NCBI RefSeq assembly: GCF_900218065.1
Contig: NZ_OBMU01000001.1
Location: forward strand, 1,930,857 to 1,994,856
Length of the DNA: 64,000 nt
Source of the DNA: Novosphingobium sp. Chol11
Lineage (GTDB): Bacteria > Pseudomonadota > Alphaproteobacteria > Sphingomonadales > Sphingomonadaceae
Direction: 5' to 3'
Position numbers and translations under genes: made by a program. The number at the start of each line of letters is the position of its first letter. Position 1 is the first letter of the stretch. Shown piece after piece: positions 15,292 to 24,200 of the stretch. The notes under the pieces were generated by a model. That model did no database searches and had not been told where the DNA came from. It saw nothing but the letters and a program-made list of their open reading frames with translations.

Positions 15292-16611
15292 TTAGCCGGC
15301 GTTCGACGGCTGCGGATCTGCGCCCATGCCGGGCAGCGCGTCCTGTTCGCCCTTGATGTTATGACGGTTGAGCACCGATTCCGTGATCGAGCCCGGCAGC
15401 GGCAGCGGCCGTTCAAAGCGCGAGATCAGCGGCAGGATGATCAGGAAGTGGGCGAAGTAGTAAGCGCCCGCAATCTGGGAGATCATCACATAGGGTTCTT
15501 CCGCCGGAGCACCGCCGCAATAACCCAGGATCAGCACGTCGATGATCAGGATCCAGAAGAACTTCCGGAAGGTCGGACGGTAATTGCCCGAACGCACCGG
15601 CGAGGTATCCAGCCAGGGCAGGAAGAAGAGCATCAGGATGGCGCTGAACATCGCCAGCACGCCCAGCAGCTTCGCGGGGACGAAGAAGAAGTCCACGGTG
15701 AAGGCGCGCAGGATCGCGTAGAAGGGCCAGAAATACCATTCAGGAACGATGTGCGCAGGCGTCGAAAGCGGGTTCGCTTCGATATAGTTGTCCGGGTGGC
15801 CGAGATAGTTCGGCGCGAAGAACAGCAGGATCGAGAAGAGGATCAGGAAAACGCCAACCCCGAAACCATCCTTTGCCGTGTAGTAAGGATGGAAAGGCAC
15901 GGTGTCCTGCGGACCCTTCACTTCAACGCCGGTCGGGTTCGACGAACCCGGAATGTGCAGCGCCCAGATGTGCAGGATGATGACACCCGCGATCACGAAC
16001 GGCAGCAGGAAGTGCAGCGAGAAGAAGCGGTTCAAGGAGGCGTTGCCAGGAGCAAAGCCGCCAAGCAGCCAAGTCTGGATCGGCTCACCCACGACCGGGA
16101 TCGCGCCGAACAGGCCGGTGATCACCTTCGCGCCCCAATAGGACATCTGCCCCCAGGGAAGCACATAGCCCATGAAGGCCGTCGCCATCATCAGGAGGAA
16201 GATGACGAGGCCAAGCAGCCAGACCATTTCACGCGGTGCCTTGTAGGAGCCGTAGAAAAGGCCGCGGAAAATGTGGAGATAGACGACGATGAAGAAGAAG
16301 CTGGCGCCGTTGGCGTGGGCATAGCGCATCAGCCAGCCAGCGTTCACGTCGCGCATCGTCTGTTCAACGGTGCCGAACGCAACCAGCGTGTTCGCGCCAT
16401 AATGCATGGCCATGATCACGCCGGTGACGATCTGGATCACCAGCGCGAGGCCAGCGAGAACACCGAAGTTCCAAAAATAATTGAGGTTGCGCGGGACCGG
16501 ATAACCGGCGCCGATCGCATTGTAGACGAGGCGCGGAAGCGGCAGCTTCTCGTCGATCCACTGCATCGCGGGATGCTTAGGAGTATAGTGCTCAGCCCAG
16601 GGAAAGCTCAT
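15292..16611 (-). CDS. petB: Cytochrome b of the bc1 complex
   Basis: A 439-residue integral membrane protein with the eight spans expected of mitochondrial-type cytochrome b. Landmarks include the Qo-site PEWY in [13 protein letters not shown], the four heme-ligating histidines (for example in [15 protein letters not shown] and [15 protein letters not shown]) and the [14 protein letters not shown] loop. It oxidises ubiquinol and re-reduces it in the Q cycle. Middle gene of the operon, 11 bases after the Rieske gene. Confidence 0.96.
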   Translation of the reverse strand: MSFPWAEHYTPKHPAMQWIDEKLPLPRLVYNAIGAGYPVPRNLNYFWNFGVLAGLALVIQIVTGVIMAMHYGANTLVAFGTVEQTMRDVNAGWLMRYAHANGASFFFIVVYLHIFRGLFYGSYKAPREMVWLLGLVIFLLMMATAFMGYVLPWGQMSYWGAKVITGLFGAIPVVGEPIQTWLLGGFAPGNASLNRFFSLHFLLPFVIAGVIILHIWALHIPGSSNPTGVEVKGPQDTVPFHPYYTAKDGFGVGVFLILFSILLFFAPNYLGHPDNYIEANPLSTPAHIVPEWYFWPFYAILRAFTVDFFFVPAKLLGVLAMFSAILMLFFLPWLDTSPVRSGNYRPTFRKFFWILIIDVLILGYCGGAPAEEPYVMISQIAGAYYFAHFLIILPLISRFERPLPLPGSITESVLNRHNIKGEQDALPGMGADPQPSNAG

Positions 16612-16622
16612 GGTTTCTTACC

Positions 16623-17189
16623 TCAGCCTACGAGAATGGCGGTGTCGGAAGTGAAGGCGAACTTCGGAACTTCCAGGTTCTTGGGCGCGGGACCCTTACG
16701 AATGCGGGCCGCCGTGTCGTAGGACGAACCGTGGCAGGGGCAGAAATAGCCGCCAAATTCACCCTTATTCTCACCCTCGCCCGCGCCGAGCGGCACGCAG
16801 CCCAGATGGGTGCAGACGCCCATGGTGACGAGCCACTGCTTCTTGCCATCGACGGTGCGTTCTTCCAGCGTCTGCGGGTCACGCAGGCCGGAAACGTCGA
16901 CCTTGTCGGCTTCAGCGATTTCCTTGTCCGTCAGATGACGCACGAAAAGCGGCTGCGAACGGAAGGTCGTCTTGATCGCCTGACCCGGCTGGATCGCGGA
17001 AAGATCGACCTCGGTCGAAGCGAGCGCCAGCACGTCCGCACTCGGATTCATCTGATCGACGAGCGGAATGACGACGGCAACAGCCCCGACCCCCGCGAAG
17101 CTTACTGCGGCGATATTGATGAAGTCGCGACGGCGCACCCCACCTTCGCCGGATAGACCTTGGCTGTCCGTATGTTCAACGCTCGCCAT
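16623..17189 (-). CDS. petA: Rieske iron-sulfur subunit of the bc1 complex
   Basis: A 188-residue protein with a Tat-type N-terminus (GVRRRDFINIAAVSFAG) that also serves as membrane anchor. The cluster-binding boxes CTHLGC and CPCHGSSYD ligate the 2Fe-2S centre with two Cys and two His. It is the mobile electron carrier between cytochrome b and c1. I start at the ATG at 17189, preceded by TTGAGG; the frame is open upstream to 17231, but the extension does not improve the signal sequence. First gene of the operon, divergent from trmL. Confidence 0.95.
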   Translation of the reverse strand: MASVEHTDSQGLSGEGGVRRRDFINIAAVSFAGVGAVAVVIPLVDQMNPSADVLALASTEVDLSAIQPGQAIKTTFRSQPLFVRHLTDKEIAEADKVDVSGLRDPQTLEERTVDGKKQWLVTMGVCTHLGCVPLGAGEGENKGEFGGYFCPCHGSSYDTAARIRKGPAPKNLEVPKFAFTSDTAILVG

Positions 17190-17400
17190 GCACCTCAACC
17201 CTTGCAAAGACGTCCCTGATACCCGCCGCATTGCCGTTTCCGGCCCTGATTATGGAAGAGAGCCACGGCGCCCACGGAATATGGGCCCCGCCTTTCCCCC
17301 TGGCGTGGTTCGCGGGCCTGATAGACCCACTGTAGCTTCTTTGCCAACAGCAATTTGGCCATGGCTATGACAATTTGCCCTGCTGCATTATGCGCAGGCC

Positions 17401-17859
17401 ATGCGTATTGCCCTTTACCAACCCGAGATTGCGGGGAATGTCGGCGCTATCCTGCGCCTTGCCGCCTGTTTTTCCGTGCCCGTGGACATCATCATGCCGA
17501 TGGGATTCGCCTTTTCCGACGCCAAGCTGAAGCGCGCCGCGATGGATTATGGCGCGTCGGCAGAGGTGACTCGCCATGCCAATTTCGAGGCGTTCGACGA
17601 AATCCGGCGCAGGGAAGGCCGCCGCCTGGTGCTGATGAGCAGCCATGCTTCGCAGCCCCTTCCCGAGGTGCGTTTCCAAAGCAACGACATATTGCTGATG
17701 GGTTCGGAAAGCGCTGGCGTTCCGGACGCCGTGCGGGACATGGCCGACCTGCGCGTGCGAATCCCGATGGCGGCGGGGTTCCGGTCCTTGAACATCGCCG
17801 TTTCCACGGGCATCGCGGTTGCCGAAGCCCTTCGCCAGACTGGCCAGTTTCCACAATGA
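17401..17859 (+). CDS. trmL: tRNA (cytidine/uridine(34)-2'-O)-methyltransferase TrmL
   Basis: A compact 152-residue SPOUT-fold methyltransferase, the length expected for TrmL. The three family motifs are GNVGAILRLAACF, LLMGSESAGVPD and RIPMAAGFRSLNIAVSTGIA, the last two forming the trefoil knot that binds SAM. It methylates the wobble ribose in certain leucine tRNAs. The stop precedes the hemF start by 13 bases, so the two are likely in one transcript; divergent from the Rieske gene. Confidence 0.94.
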   Translation: MRIALYQPEIAGNVGAILRLAACFSVPVDIIMPMGFAFSDAKLKRAAMDYGASAEVTRHANFEAFDEIRRREGRRLVLMSSHASQPLPEVRFQSNDILLMGSESAGVPDAVRDMADLRVRIPMAAGFRSLNIAVSTGIAVAEALRQTGQFPQ

Positions 17860-17872
17860 TCGAGATTTCGCG

Positions 17873-18736
17873 ATGACATTGCACCTCAACCCCCAGCAGC
17901 AGGCCGCCCGTAACTGGTTCGAATCGCTGCGCGACCGCATCTGCGCCGAGTTCGAAGCGATCGAGCGGGAAGCGGGAAGCGATGCTTCTTTCGTCTACAC
18001 GCCATGGGATCGCGAAGCACCGGGGCTGACCCCGGGCGAAGGCGGCGGCGGCGTTCGCGGCGTAATGAAGGGCAGGATATTCGAGAAGGTCGGGGTGAAT
18101 GTGTCGACCGTTTCGGGCGAGTTCGCTCCCGATTTCGCGAAGACCATTCATGGCGCGGGGGAAAACCCGGCTTTTTTCGCGACCGGGATCAGCCTGGTCG
18201 CGCACATGGCCAATCCGCATGTCCCAGCGGTCCATATGAACACGCGCTATCTGATCACGTCCAAAAGCTGGTTCGGGGGCGGCGCGGATCTTAATCCCCC
18301 CCTGCCCCGGGATGAGGACACGGCAAGTTTCCACGCGGCGTTCAAGGACGCGTGCGACGCGCATGACGCGGACTATTATCCCCGCTTCAAGGCATGGGCC
18401 GATGAGTATTTCTTCATTCCCCATCGCGGCGTCCATCGCGGCGTCGGCGGCATCTTCTACGACCATCTGGAGTGCGAGGATGATGCAGGGTTCGACGCGA
18501 ATTTCGCTTTCACCCGATCGGTGGGCGAGGCGTTCCTGAAGGCCTTTCCCCCGATCGTGCGGCGGCGGATGGGCGAAAGCTGGAGCGAGGAGGATTATGC
18601 CCAGATGCTGGAATGGCGTGGCCGCTACGCGGAGTTCAACCTGGTGCATGACCGGGGCACGCTGTTCGGGCTGAAAACCGGGGGCAATGTCGACGCGATC
18701 CTGATGAGCCTGCCGCCGATGGCGAGCTGGAGCTGA
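17873..18736 (+). CDS. hemF: Oxygen-dependent coproporphyrinogen III oxidase
   Basis: A 287-residue enzyme that converts coproporphyrinogen III to protoporphyrinogen IX using oxygen in heme synthesis. Characteristic stretches are GGGVRGVMKGRIFEKVGVN, VPAVHMNTRY, SWFGGGADLNPPLP and the glycine-rich VHRGVGGIFYDHL. The ATG at 17873 gives the usual N-terminus; the frame is open further back into trmL, but that part is not homologous. Followed five bases later by the GNAT gene. Confidence 0.96.
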   Translation: MTLHLNPQQQAARNWFESLRDRICAEFEAIEREAGSDASFVYTPWDREAPGLTPGEGGGGVRGVMKGRIFEKVGVNVSTVSGEFAPDFAKTIHGAGENPAFFATGISLVAHMANPHVPAVHMNTRYLITSKSWFGGGADLNPPLPRDEDTASFHAAFKDACDAHDADYYPRFKAWADEYFFIPHRGVHRGVGGIFYDHLECEDDAGFDANFAFTRSVGEAFLKAFPPIVRRRMGESWSEEDYAQMLEWRGRYAEFNLVHDRGTLFGLKTGGNVDAILMSLPPMASWS

Positions 18737-18741
18737 CTTCC

Positions 18742-19341
18742 ATGCCGCTGACGCCGGTCGCCAATGACCAGATTGCGACGATCGTGACCTATCTGGAGAT
18801 GGTGGAGCGGCCCCGGCCAGCGCCGATCCCGCCTGCTCCATTGCGGCTGGTGCCGTGGAAGACCCCTGCGCCGGATGCCTATCGCGCGCTGTTCCGGCGT
18901 GTGGGGGAGCCGTGGCTCTGGTTTTCGCGCCTCGTCATGAGCGATGCGGAGCTGACGGCGATCATCCATGATCCGGGGGTGCAGGTCTTTGCAATCACGG
19001 ATCCGCGGGGCGTGGAGGTGGGCTTGCTGGAGCTTGATTTCCGGGCGCTGCCAGACTGCGAGTTGAGCTTCCTTGGCCTTGTACCCGGCCTGACCGGCAA
19101 GGGATTCGGGGCTTGGGTAATGGCGCAGGCCAAGTCGCTGGCGTGGCGCAAGGATGTGCGCCGCTTTTGGGTGCATAGCTGCACGCTGGATAGCCCGGGG
19201 GCGCTCGGCTTTTATCAGCGGGCGGGATTTGTCCCCTATAAGCGCGAGATCGAGACCTTTGCCGATCCTCGGCTGACAGGGCTATTGAGCGCCGACGCCG
19301 CGCCGCACGTGCCGATGCTGGGTCAGTCCGCCTCGGCCTGA
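18742..19341 (+). CDS. GNAT-family N-acetyltransferase
   Basis: A 199-residue acetyltransferase-like protein. A GNAT core occupies about residues 60-175: ELSFLGLVPGLTGKGFGAWV is the acetyl-CoA pyrophosphate-binding segment and SPGALGFYQRAGFVPYKRE the usual C-terminal element. The N-terminal 50 residues are proline-rich. It follows hemF by five bases and probably shares its transcript. Its 3' end overlaps, on the opposite strand, the last 19 bases of the membrane-protein gene. Substrate unknown. Confidence 0.88.
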   Translation: MPLTPVANDQIATIVTYLEMVERPRPAPIPPAPLRLVPWKTPAPDAYRALFRRVGEPWLWFSRLVMSDAELTAIIHDPGVQVFAITDPRGVEVGLLELDFRALPDCELSFLGLVPGLTGKGFGAWVMAQAKSLAWRKDVRRFWVHSCTLDSPGALGFYQRAGFVPYKREIETFADPRLTGLLSADAAPHVPMLGQSASA

Positions 19342-20111
19342 CGATAGAGCCGGGCGATCATGACGAGCATGTAGACCTGCACCACGGTGGAGACGACCGC
19401 CGCCGCGACGCCGCCAACGAGCCGCGCGCCTTCCGCTCCGGCGACCAGGCGGCCGACCAGGCCGAAGATGACCTGCGCGGCCGACCCGACGATGGCGGAG
19501 AGCAGCGTCAGTACGAGAAGGAAGCCGAACAGACGCCAGAAATGGCCGCGTGTGAGCGCCCAGCTGTGTCGAAGCGAGGCCATGACGCCCTCATTGCCGT
19601 CGATCACCACCGGATTGAGCAGCAGAAGGCGGACGCTGGCAAAGAGCATGACAGCGCCGCCGCCAGCCAGCAGTAGCATGACGAGGGCAGCGGCGATGGG
19701 CTTCGCCACCATGGAGAAGGCGACGACGACCATCATGCCGACAATGGCTATGGCAAGCAGGACGCCGATCACGACCAGGGCCGTGCCGAGCAGCACGGGC
19801 AAGCGGGAGAAGCTGAGCCGCAGCGCTTCGCCGACGCTGATGCCGGGCCTGAGCGCCAGGGCGAAGAGGGCGAGCGAGCCGAACCAGATGATGATGACTC
19901 CGATCAGCGTCGAGAGCATGAAACTGGCCGGGATGTCGGGCATCGCGCCCTTGTCCATGCGCCATGTGGCGAGTTCGGGCGGGGTCATCTCCTGAAGGAT
20001 GAGGCCGGGCAGCGCGACGAACAGCAGGGCGACGGGGAAGAGCAGGCTGCGTTCGCGCGCGACGAAGGCGACCGCTTCTTCCCATGCCTTGCCGATCGAC
20101 ATCGCCGTCAT
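19323..20111 (-). CDS. Multi-span membrane protein (GPDP-membrane-domain-like)
   Basis: A 262-residue hydrophobic protein with about six membrane spans (for instance [72 protein letters not shown]). The middle carries the [31 protein letters not shown] segment, in pieces [19 protein letters not shown] and TRGHFWRLF, typical of the membrane domain found with glycerophosphodiester phosphodiesterases and related proteins. Here the domain stands alone, so enzymatic activity is not implied. Convergent with the GNAT gene, overlapping it by 19 bases; divergent from lipB. Confidence 0.75.
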   Translation of the reverse strand: MTAMSIGKAWEEAVAFVARERSLLFPVALLFVALPGLILQEMTPPELATWRMDKGAMPDIPASFMLSTLIGVIIIWFGSLALFALALRPGISVGEALRLSFSRLPVLLGTALVVIGVLLAIAIVGMMVVVAFSMVAKPIAAALVMLLLAGGGAVMLFASVRLLLLNPVVIDGNEGVMASLRHSWALTRGHFWRLFGFLLVLTLLSAIVGSAAQVIFGLVGRLVAGAEGARLVGGVAAAVVSTVVQVYMLVMIARLYRQAEAD

Positions 20112-20184
20112 ATCTTCGCCTTTTCCCGTACTGAAATCGGGGAGGAGACTTGATCGCTCCCCTCGCCCAAGTCAAGGAAGTGCC

Positions 20185-20889
20185 ATGTCATCCTCTCCCC
20201 CTTCGCCGGCCGGGGCCGAACAGATCGAATGGCGGGTCGATTCGGCGCCGGTCGACTATCCGCATGCGCTCGCCGACATGGAGGCGCGGGCGGCGGCGAT
20301 CTTCGAGGGCGAGGCGCAAGAGCGGGTGTGGCTGCTCGAACATCCGCCGCTCTATACGGCGGGGACGAGCGCCGATCCGGCCGAGCTGATCGACCCGCGC
20401 TTTCCGGTGCATGATGCGGGGCGCGGCGGGCGCTACACCTATCATGGGCCGGCGCAGCGGATCGGCTATCTCAACATCGACCTCAGCGCGCGTGGCAAGG
20501 ATGTGCGCAATTTCGTCCACCATCTGGAAGGATGGATGATCGATGCGTTGGCGGACCTGGACATAGCGGCGCGGCGGGCGGAGGGGCGGATCGGCATCTG
20601 GGCCGATGACCTGGACGGGCGCGAGGCGAAGATCGGCGCGCTCGGCATCCGGGTGCGGCGATGGGTGACGCTGCATGGCTTTTCCATCAACGTCGATCCC
20701 GACCTGTCGCATTTTGGCGGCATCGTGCCGTGCGGGCTTGCGGAATATCCTGTCACGAGCATCGCGGCGCTGGGCAAGAAAGCGTCGATGGCCGATCTCG
20801 ACGCGGCGTTGAAGGCGCACTTTCCCGCTTTCCTCGGCCGGTTGCGGCGCTGCGGCGCGGGGGTTGAGCAATGCGGAGCGGGCCGCTAG
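20185..20889 (+). CDS. lipB: Octanoyltransferase LipB
   Basis: A 234-residue enzyme that moves an octanoyl group from acyl carrier protein to lipoyl domains. The thioester-forming Cys183 lies in [15 protein letters not shown] and the catalytic Lys149 in [12 protein letters not shown]. The substrate-binding loops [20 protein letters not shown] are intact. Starts at the ATG at 20185, following GGAAG. LipA is not in the window. Downstream comes a small lipoprotein gene. Confidence 0.95.
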   Translation: MSSSPPSPAGAEQIEWRVDSAPVDYPHALADMEARAAAIFEGEAQERVWLLEHPPLYTAGTSADPAELIDPRFPVHDAGRGGRYTYHGPAQRIGYLNIDLSARGKDVRNFVHHLEGWMIDALADLDIAARRAEGRIGIWADDLDGREAKIGALGIRVRRWVTLHGFSINVDPDLSHFGGIVPCGLAEYPVTSIAALGKKASMADLDAALKAHFPAFLGRLRRCGAGVEQCGAGR

Positions 20890-20945
20890 GGTCCGCGCCT
20901 ACGCCGGGTGGGGGCCGCCGGGCATCACATGTTTGGGAGACCCGG

Positions 20946-21239
20946 ATGCGCTGTGAAGCGAGGATGATCTTTACTGCCCTGCTGTTGACGGCAAGCGCCA
21001 TGCTGGGGGCGTGCGGCAAGGACGACAAGACGAGCAACACGGTCCAGATGAAGGATCTGGAGGTCGTCGACGGCACGACCACGGATGCCATGACGGACCT
21101 GGACGGCGTGCAGAGCGAGGCGCCGTCTGCCGCCCTGCCGTCCGTCGGAGGCAATAACAGCGCCGCTGCCGCATCTCAGTCGGAACCCGCCGCTGCCAAC
21201 GCAACGCGGGGCGAGGCAGAAGTGCTTTCGGATCAATAG
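20946..21239 (+). CDS. Small putative lipoprotein
   Basis: A 97-residue protein beginning MRCEARMIFTALLLTASAMLGAC; the last five residues form a lipobox, so the mature protein would start with a lipidated cysteine and carry a charged, then Ala/Ser/Asn-rich, low-complexity tail. I cannot assign a family or function. A start at the next Met (20964) is possible and gives a shorter signal region. It stands alone between lipB and another exported protein. Confidence 0.7.
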   Translation: MRCEARMIFTALLLTASAMLGACGKDDKTSNTVQMKDLEVVDGTTTDAMTDLDGVQSEAPSAALPSVGGNNSAAAASQSEPAAANATRGEAEVLSDQ

Positions 21240-21362
21240 AAGAAGCAAGGCGTTCAGGCGCAATACAGGCGCCATCGGCAAGGCATATGACAAGGAAAGC
21301 CCTGCCCGACCGTCGTTCACCAAGGCCGCCCTTCACAAAGGGCCATCCATAAAGGGAAAGTC

Positions 21363-22052
21363 ATGCGATCCAGTTCCACCCTGCGCCGGATCTGTTCCGG
21401 GTTGATGCTTGCCGCCGCGCCGCTGCTGGCGCAGCCTGCCGCAGCCCAGTTCTTCTGGTCGCCGCCCGATTTCTCCGCGCCGCCGCTGACCGATGCCGAA
21501 GCGGCCACCGCACTGGGCCTGCCGGGCGCGACGGCGGAGGAAATCCGCGCGGGCCTGGTGTGGAACCTGCGCGCCGCGCTCAACGTCGCCGCGCTCCAGT
21601 GCCAGTTCGAACCCACGCTGCTGTCGATCAGCAACTATAACGCGATGATCGCGCATCATGACGCCGAGATGGATTCGGCCCAGTCTGTGCTGCTCGGCTA
21701 TTTCCAGCGCACCGTCGGCAAGGGCAAGCCCGGCCAGGCGGCGTCGGATCAATATGGCACACGCATCTATTCCGGTTATTCGACGGTGCAGGCGCAGCGG
21801 GGCTTCTGCCAGGCGGCGGCACAGGTCGGACGTCAGGCGATCTTCGCCAATCGCGGCAGCCTGCATGAGGTGGCGCGCACGGGCCTGGGATCGATCAAGA
21901 AGTCGCTGGTGCTGGCAGGCGAGCAATTTTACGGCGATCCGGGCCGGAGCTTTGCGCTGACCCTGCCTTCGTTCGACAAGAAATGCTGGAAGAAGGACAA
22001 GCTGCGGCCGAACTGCCAGGCGGATTATGAGCAGAAGGTGGCGGCCAGGTGA
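21363..22052 (+). CDS. Exported protein of unknown function
   Basis: A 229-residue protein with a clear signal peptide (cleavage after PAAAQ, about residue 29) and a soluble, mostly helical mature part. Features include NVAALQCQFEPTLLSISNYN, four cysteines in the mature protein (two near LQCQ/GFCQ and two at KKCWKKDKLRPNC) that could form two disulfides, and a positively charged C-terminus. I recall similar proteins only in sphingomonads but cannot name a domain. It is followed by its own terminator and has no evident operon partner. Confidence 0.75.
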   Translation: MRSSSTLRRICSGLMLAAAPLLAQPAAAQFFWSPPDFSAPPLTDAEAATALGLPGATAEEIRAGLVWNLRAALNVAALQCQFEPTLLSISNYNAMIAHHDAEMDSAQSVLLGYFQRTVGKGKPGQAASDQYGTRIYSGYSTVQAQRGFCQAAAQVGRQAIFANRGSLHEVARTGLGSIKKSLVLAGEQFYGDPGRSFALTLPSFDKKCWKKDKLRPNCQADYEQKVAAR

Positions 22053-22061
22053 TGATGTGAG

Positions 22062-22092
22062 GAGCGGAGTCTTCGGGGCTCCGCTCTTTTTT
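22062..22092 (+). terminator. Rho-independent terminator
   Basis: GAGCGGAG (22062-22069) pairs with CTCCGCTC (22079-22086), followed by TTTTTT. It lies ten bases after the stop of the unknown exported protein. Confidence 0.9.
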
Positions 22093-22118
22093 GGTCTTGT
22101 TCGCGAGGACAATTAACC

Positions 22119-22194
22119 CGTTCGGGCTGAGCCTGTCGAAGCCCCTAACTTCCTTCCAAGAAGTAGAGCCCTTCGACAGGCTCAGGGCGAACGG
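22119..22194. repeat. REP-like palindromic repeat, family A copy 1
   Basis: Left arm CCGTTCGGGCTGAGCCTGTC with GAAGCCC; right arm GCCCTTCGACAGGCTCAGGG with CGAACGG. The arms are inverted copies around a unique 20-base loop. The same pattern recurs at 26245-26321 and 30174-30251. This copy sits in the convergent gap between the exported protein and queE. Confidence 0.85.
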
Positions 22195-22244
22195 AGGAGG
22201 GGTAAGTTCGACTGGCGGGGGGGGGGCAGTTCGACCGCGACCTT

Positions 22245-22892
22245 TTACCGCAGCCCCAGATATTTGTGCGACTGAAGGCTCAGCCGCCATTTCGGGCGGG
22301 CCATGACGAGATCGATCGCCGCCTGCATGTTCGCCGCCGCGTCGGCGCTGTCGAGGGGTTGGATCAGCAGGTTATCAAAGGCCCAGCCTTCCATCGCCTC
22401 CACATCGCCGATGCTGTGTCCCCTGCCCGGTTGCGGCCAGACCAGTTTCAATTCGTTGCCGCTGCGCTGGACGACATCGCTGCCTGCCTTTGGGCTGATG
22501 CAGACCCATTCTATGCCGGGATGGGCCGGAATCGTGCCGTTGCTTTCGATGGCAATGATGAAGCCACGGGCGTGCAGCGCGTCGATCAGGGCATCATCGA
22601 CCTGCAACATGGGCTCGCCACCCGTCATGACGATGTAGCGGCCTTCTTCGCCAGTGCCCCAAAAGGCGAGCGCCGCGTCGGCAAGCGCCTGCGCATCGGC
22701 GAATTTGCCGCCGCCTTCCCCGTCCGTGCCGACGAAATCGGTGTCGCAGAACTGGCACACGGCCTTGCGCCTGTCTTCTTCACGACCGGTCCAGAGGTTG
22801 CATCCGGCAAAGCGCATGAAGACGGCGCGGCGGCCGCTATGCACGCCTTCGCCCTGCAGCGTCAGGAACATTTCCTTGACGGCATAGGTCAT
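22245..22892 (-). CDS. queE: 7-carboxy-7-deazaguanine synthase QueE
   Basis: A 215-residue radical SAM enzyme that contracts 6-carboxy-tetrahydropterin to 7-carboxy-7-deazaguanine on the way to preQ0 and queuosine. The cluster-binding cysteines are Cys31, Cys46 and Cys49, giving the C-x14-C-x2-C spacing that marks QueE among radical SAM proteins. VMTGGEPMLQ and ISPKAGSD are further family motifs. It begins 11 bases after queC ends and uses queC's product pathway, so the pair is an operon. Confidence 0.95.
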   Translation of the reverse strand: MTYAVKEMFLTLQGEGVHSGRRAVFMRFAGCNLWTGREEDRRKAVCQFCDTDFVGTDGEGGGKFADAQALADAALAFWGTGEEGRYIVMTGGEPMLQVDDALIDALHARGFIIAIESNGTIPAHPGIEWVCISPKAGSDVVQRSGNELKLVWPQPGRGHSIGDVEAMEGWAFDNLLIQPLDSADAAANMQAAIDLVMARPKWRLSLQSHKYLGLR

Positions 22893-22903
22893 CGACGAAC
22901 CCC

Positions 22904-23596
22904 TTATGGCCTGACGGCGTAACGGGTGGGATCGGGCAGGCCCGCTTCCTCAAAGCCCTTGGACCGGAGGCGGCAGCTGTCGCAGAGGCCGCAATGCTGG
23001 TCGCCGGGCGCAGGATCATAGCAGGACCAGCTCATCCCAGCATCCAGGCCCAGCCGGTTTGCCTCCCGCGCGATGGCGGCCTTGCTCATATGCTGCAGGG
23101 GCGCGTTGATCCGGACGGGATGGCCCTCGACACCCGCCTTGGTCGCGAGCGACGCCAGATGCTGGAAGGCGTCGATAAATTCAGGGCGGCAGTCGGGATA
23201 GCCGGAATAATCCAGCGCGTTGACGCCGATGAAAATGTCGTTTGCCCCCGAAACTTCGGCAAGGCCAAGCGTCAGCGACAGGAAGATCGTGTTGCGCGCG
23301 GGCACATAGGTGTTGGGAATGCCCGGCCCCACCCCGTCCTTGGGCACGGGCATGTCCGCCGTCAGGGCCGAGCCGCCGAACGCGGTGAGGTCGAGGGGGA
23401 GGACGATGTGCCGCCGCGCGCCAAGAGCGGTGGCGATGCGCGCCGCCGCCTGCAATTCGACACGATGCCGCTGATTATAGTCGATGGTGAGCGCGACCAG
23501 TTCATAGCCCGCCTCACGCGCAAGTCCGCCCGCGACCATCGAATCCAGCCCGCCCGACAGCAGGACGACCGCAATTTTGGGATCATTGGAAAGCAT
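22904..23596 (-). CDS. queC: 7-cyano-7-deazaguanine synthase QueC
   Basis: A 230-residue ATP-dependent enzyme making preQ0 from 7-carboxy-7-deazaguanine and ammonia. It has the PP-loop ATP motif VVLLSGGLDSMVAGG and a C-terminal zinc site built from four cysteines in WSCYDPAP-GDQHCGLCDSC. First gene of the queC-queE unit. QueD and the later queuosine genes are not in this window. Confidence 0.95.
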   Translation of the reverse strand: MLSNDPKIAVVLLSGGLDSMVAGGLAREAGYELVALTIDYNQRHRVELQAAARIATALGARRHIVLPLDLTAFGGSALTADMPVPKDGVGPGIPNTYVPARNTIFLSLTLGLAEVSGANDIFIGVNALDYSGYPDCRPEFIDAFQHLASLATKAGVEGHPVRINAPLQHMSKAAIAREANRLGLDAGMSWSCYDPAPGDQHCGLCDSCRLRSKGFEEAGLPDPTRYAVRP

Positions 23597-23640
23597 CGCG
23601 TTGCGCTACCCCTGCCGGAGCGCTGGCGCAAGCCGCCCGG

Positions 23641-24072
23641 TCAACGGCACGCCCCGATCCGCCGTCCTTCCATGCTGAAGGAAAAAGGTGCGCCCCCGGC
23701 GATCCCTTGGGATTGGATCTGGACCAGACGCGGCGTTTCGATGCGCAGGTCCGTGCGGCCGCTGCCCGCCCCGCCACATTCGTAGCTTACCACCACCCGC
23801 TTCGCGCCTTCGTCAACCGGCAGCCGCTTGCAGCTGTCGCGGCCATGGCGGAGCTGGATCAACTGGCGAATGGCGGTGAGGCAGATGCGGCGCACGTCGC
23901 CCTTGCCGCCCTCTTCCGTCCGTTCGCGCAATTCCCATTCCCCCGGCTCAAGGCCCCGAAGTGGTTGTTGTGCAAGCGCCTGAGACGCGACTGGCAATGT
24001 CGCGATCAACATCGCAGCGGCCGCACCCATGGCGCGCAGACCTGACGTCATTCGATAGCCCCCGTATTTCAT
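23641..24072 (-). CDS. Small exported protein, DUF3617-like
   Basis: A 143-residue protein with a signal peptide ending ASQALAQ and a mature domain starting LRGLEPGEWELRERTE, the phrase that opens DUF3617-type periplasmic proteins. Cysteines at ICLT, SCKR, YECG and IGAC may form two disulfides, again as in that family. Function unknown. Start at 24072 has GGAG about eight bases upstream; an alternative Met at 24051 with GGGGG upstream gives a tidier signal peptide. It lies 44 bases before queC on the same strand but is not functionally linked by any evidence here. Confidence 0.65.
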   Translation of the reverse strand: MKYGGYRMTSGLRAMGAAAAMLIATLPVASQALAQQPLRGLEPGEWELRERTEEGGKGDVRRICLTAIRQLIQLRHGRDSCKRLPVDEGAKRVVVSYECGGAGSGRTDLRIETPRLVQIQSQGIAGGAPFSFSMEGRRIGACR

Positions 24073-24200
24073 CGCGGACTCCGGAAAAATCGGCTTGCCG
24101 TGCACGGCGGCGTCACCTTCCATGCACCCAAATGCGGCCTGTTGATAGCGCCAGCCCCCGCTAGAGCATCAACCTCCCCCGAAATCGTAACGGATTCGTG

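Noticed and set aside
15361..16722. 453-codon plus-strand frame opposite cytochrome b
   Set aside because: Charged low-complexity product typical of an antisense frame in high-GC DNA.
17492..18841. 449-codon minus-strand frame opposite trmL and hemF
   Set aside because: Spans two well-supported plus-strand genes; no domain.
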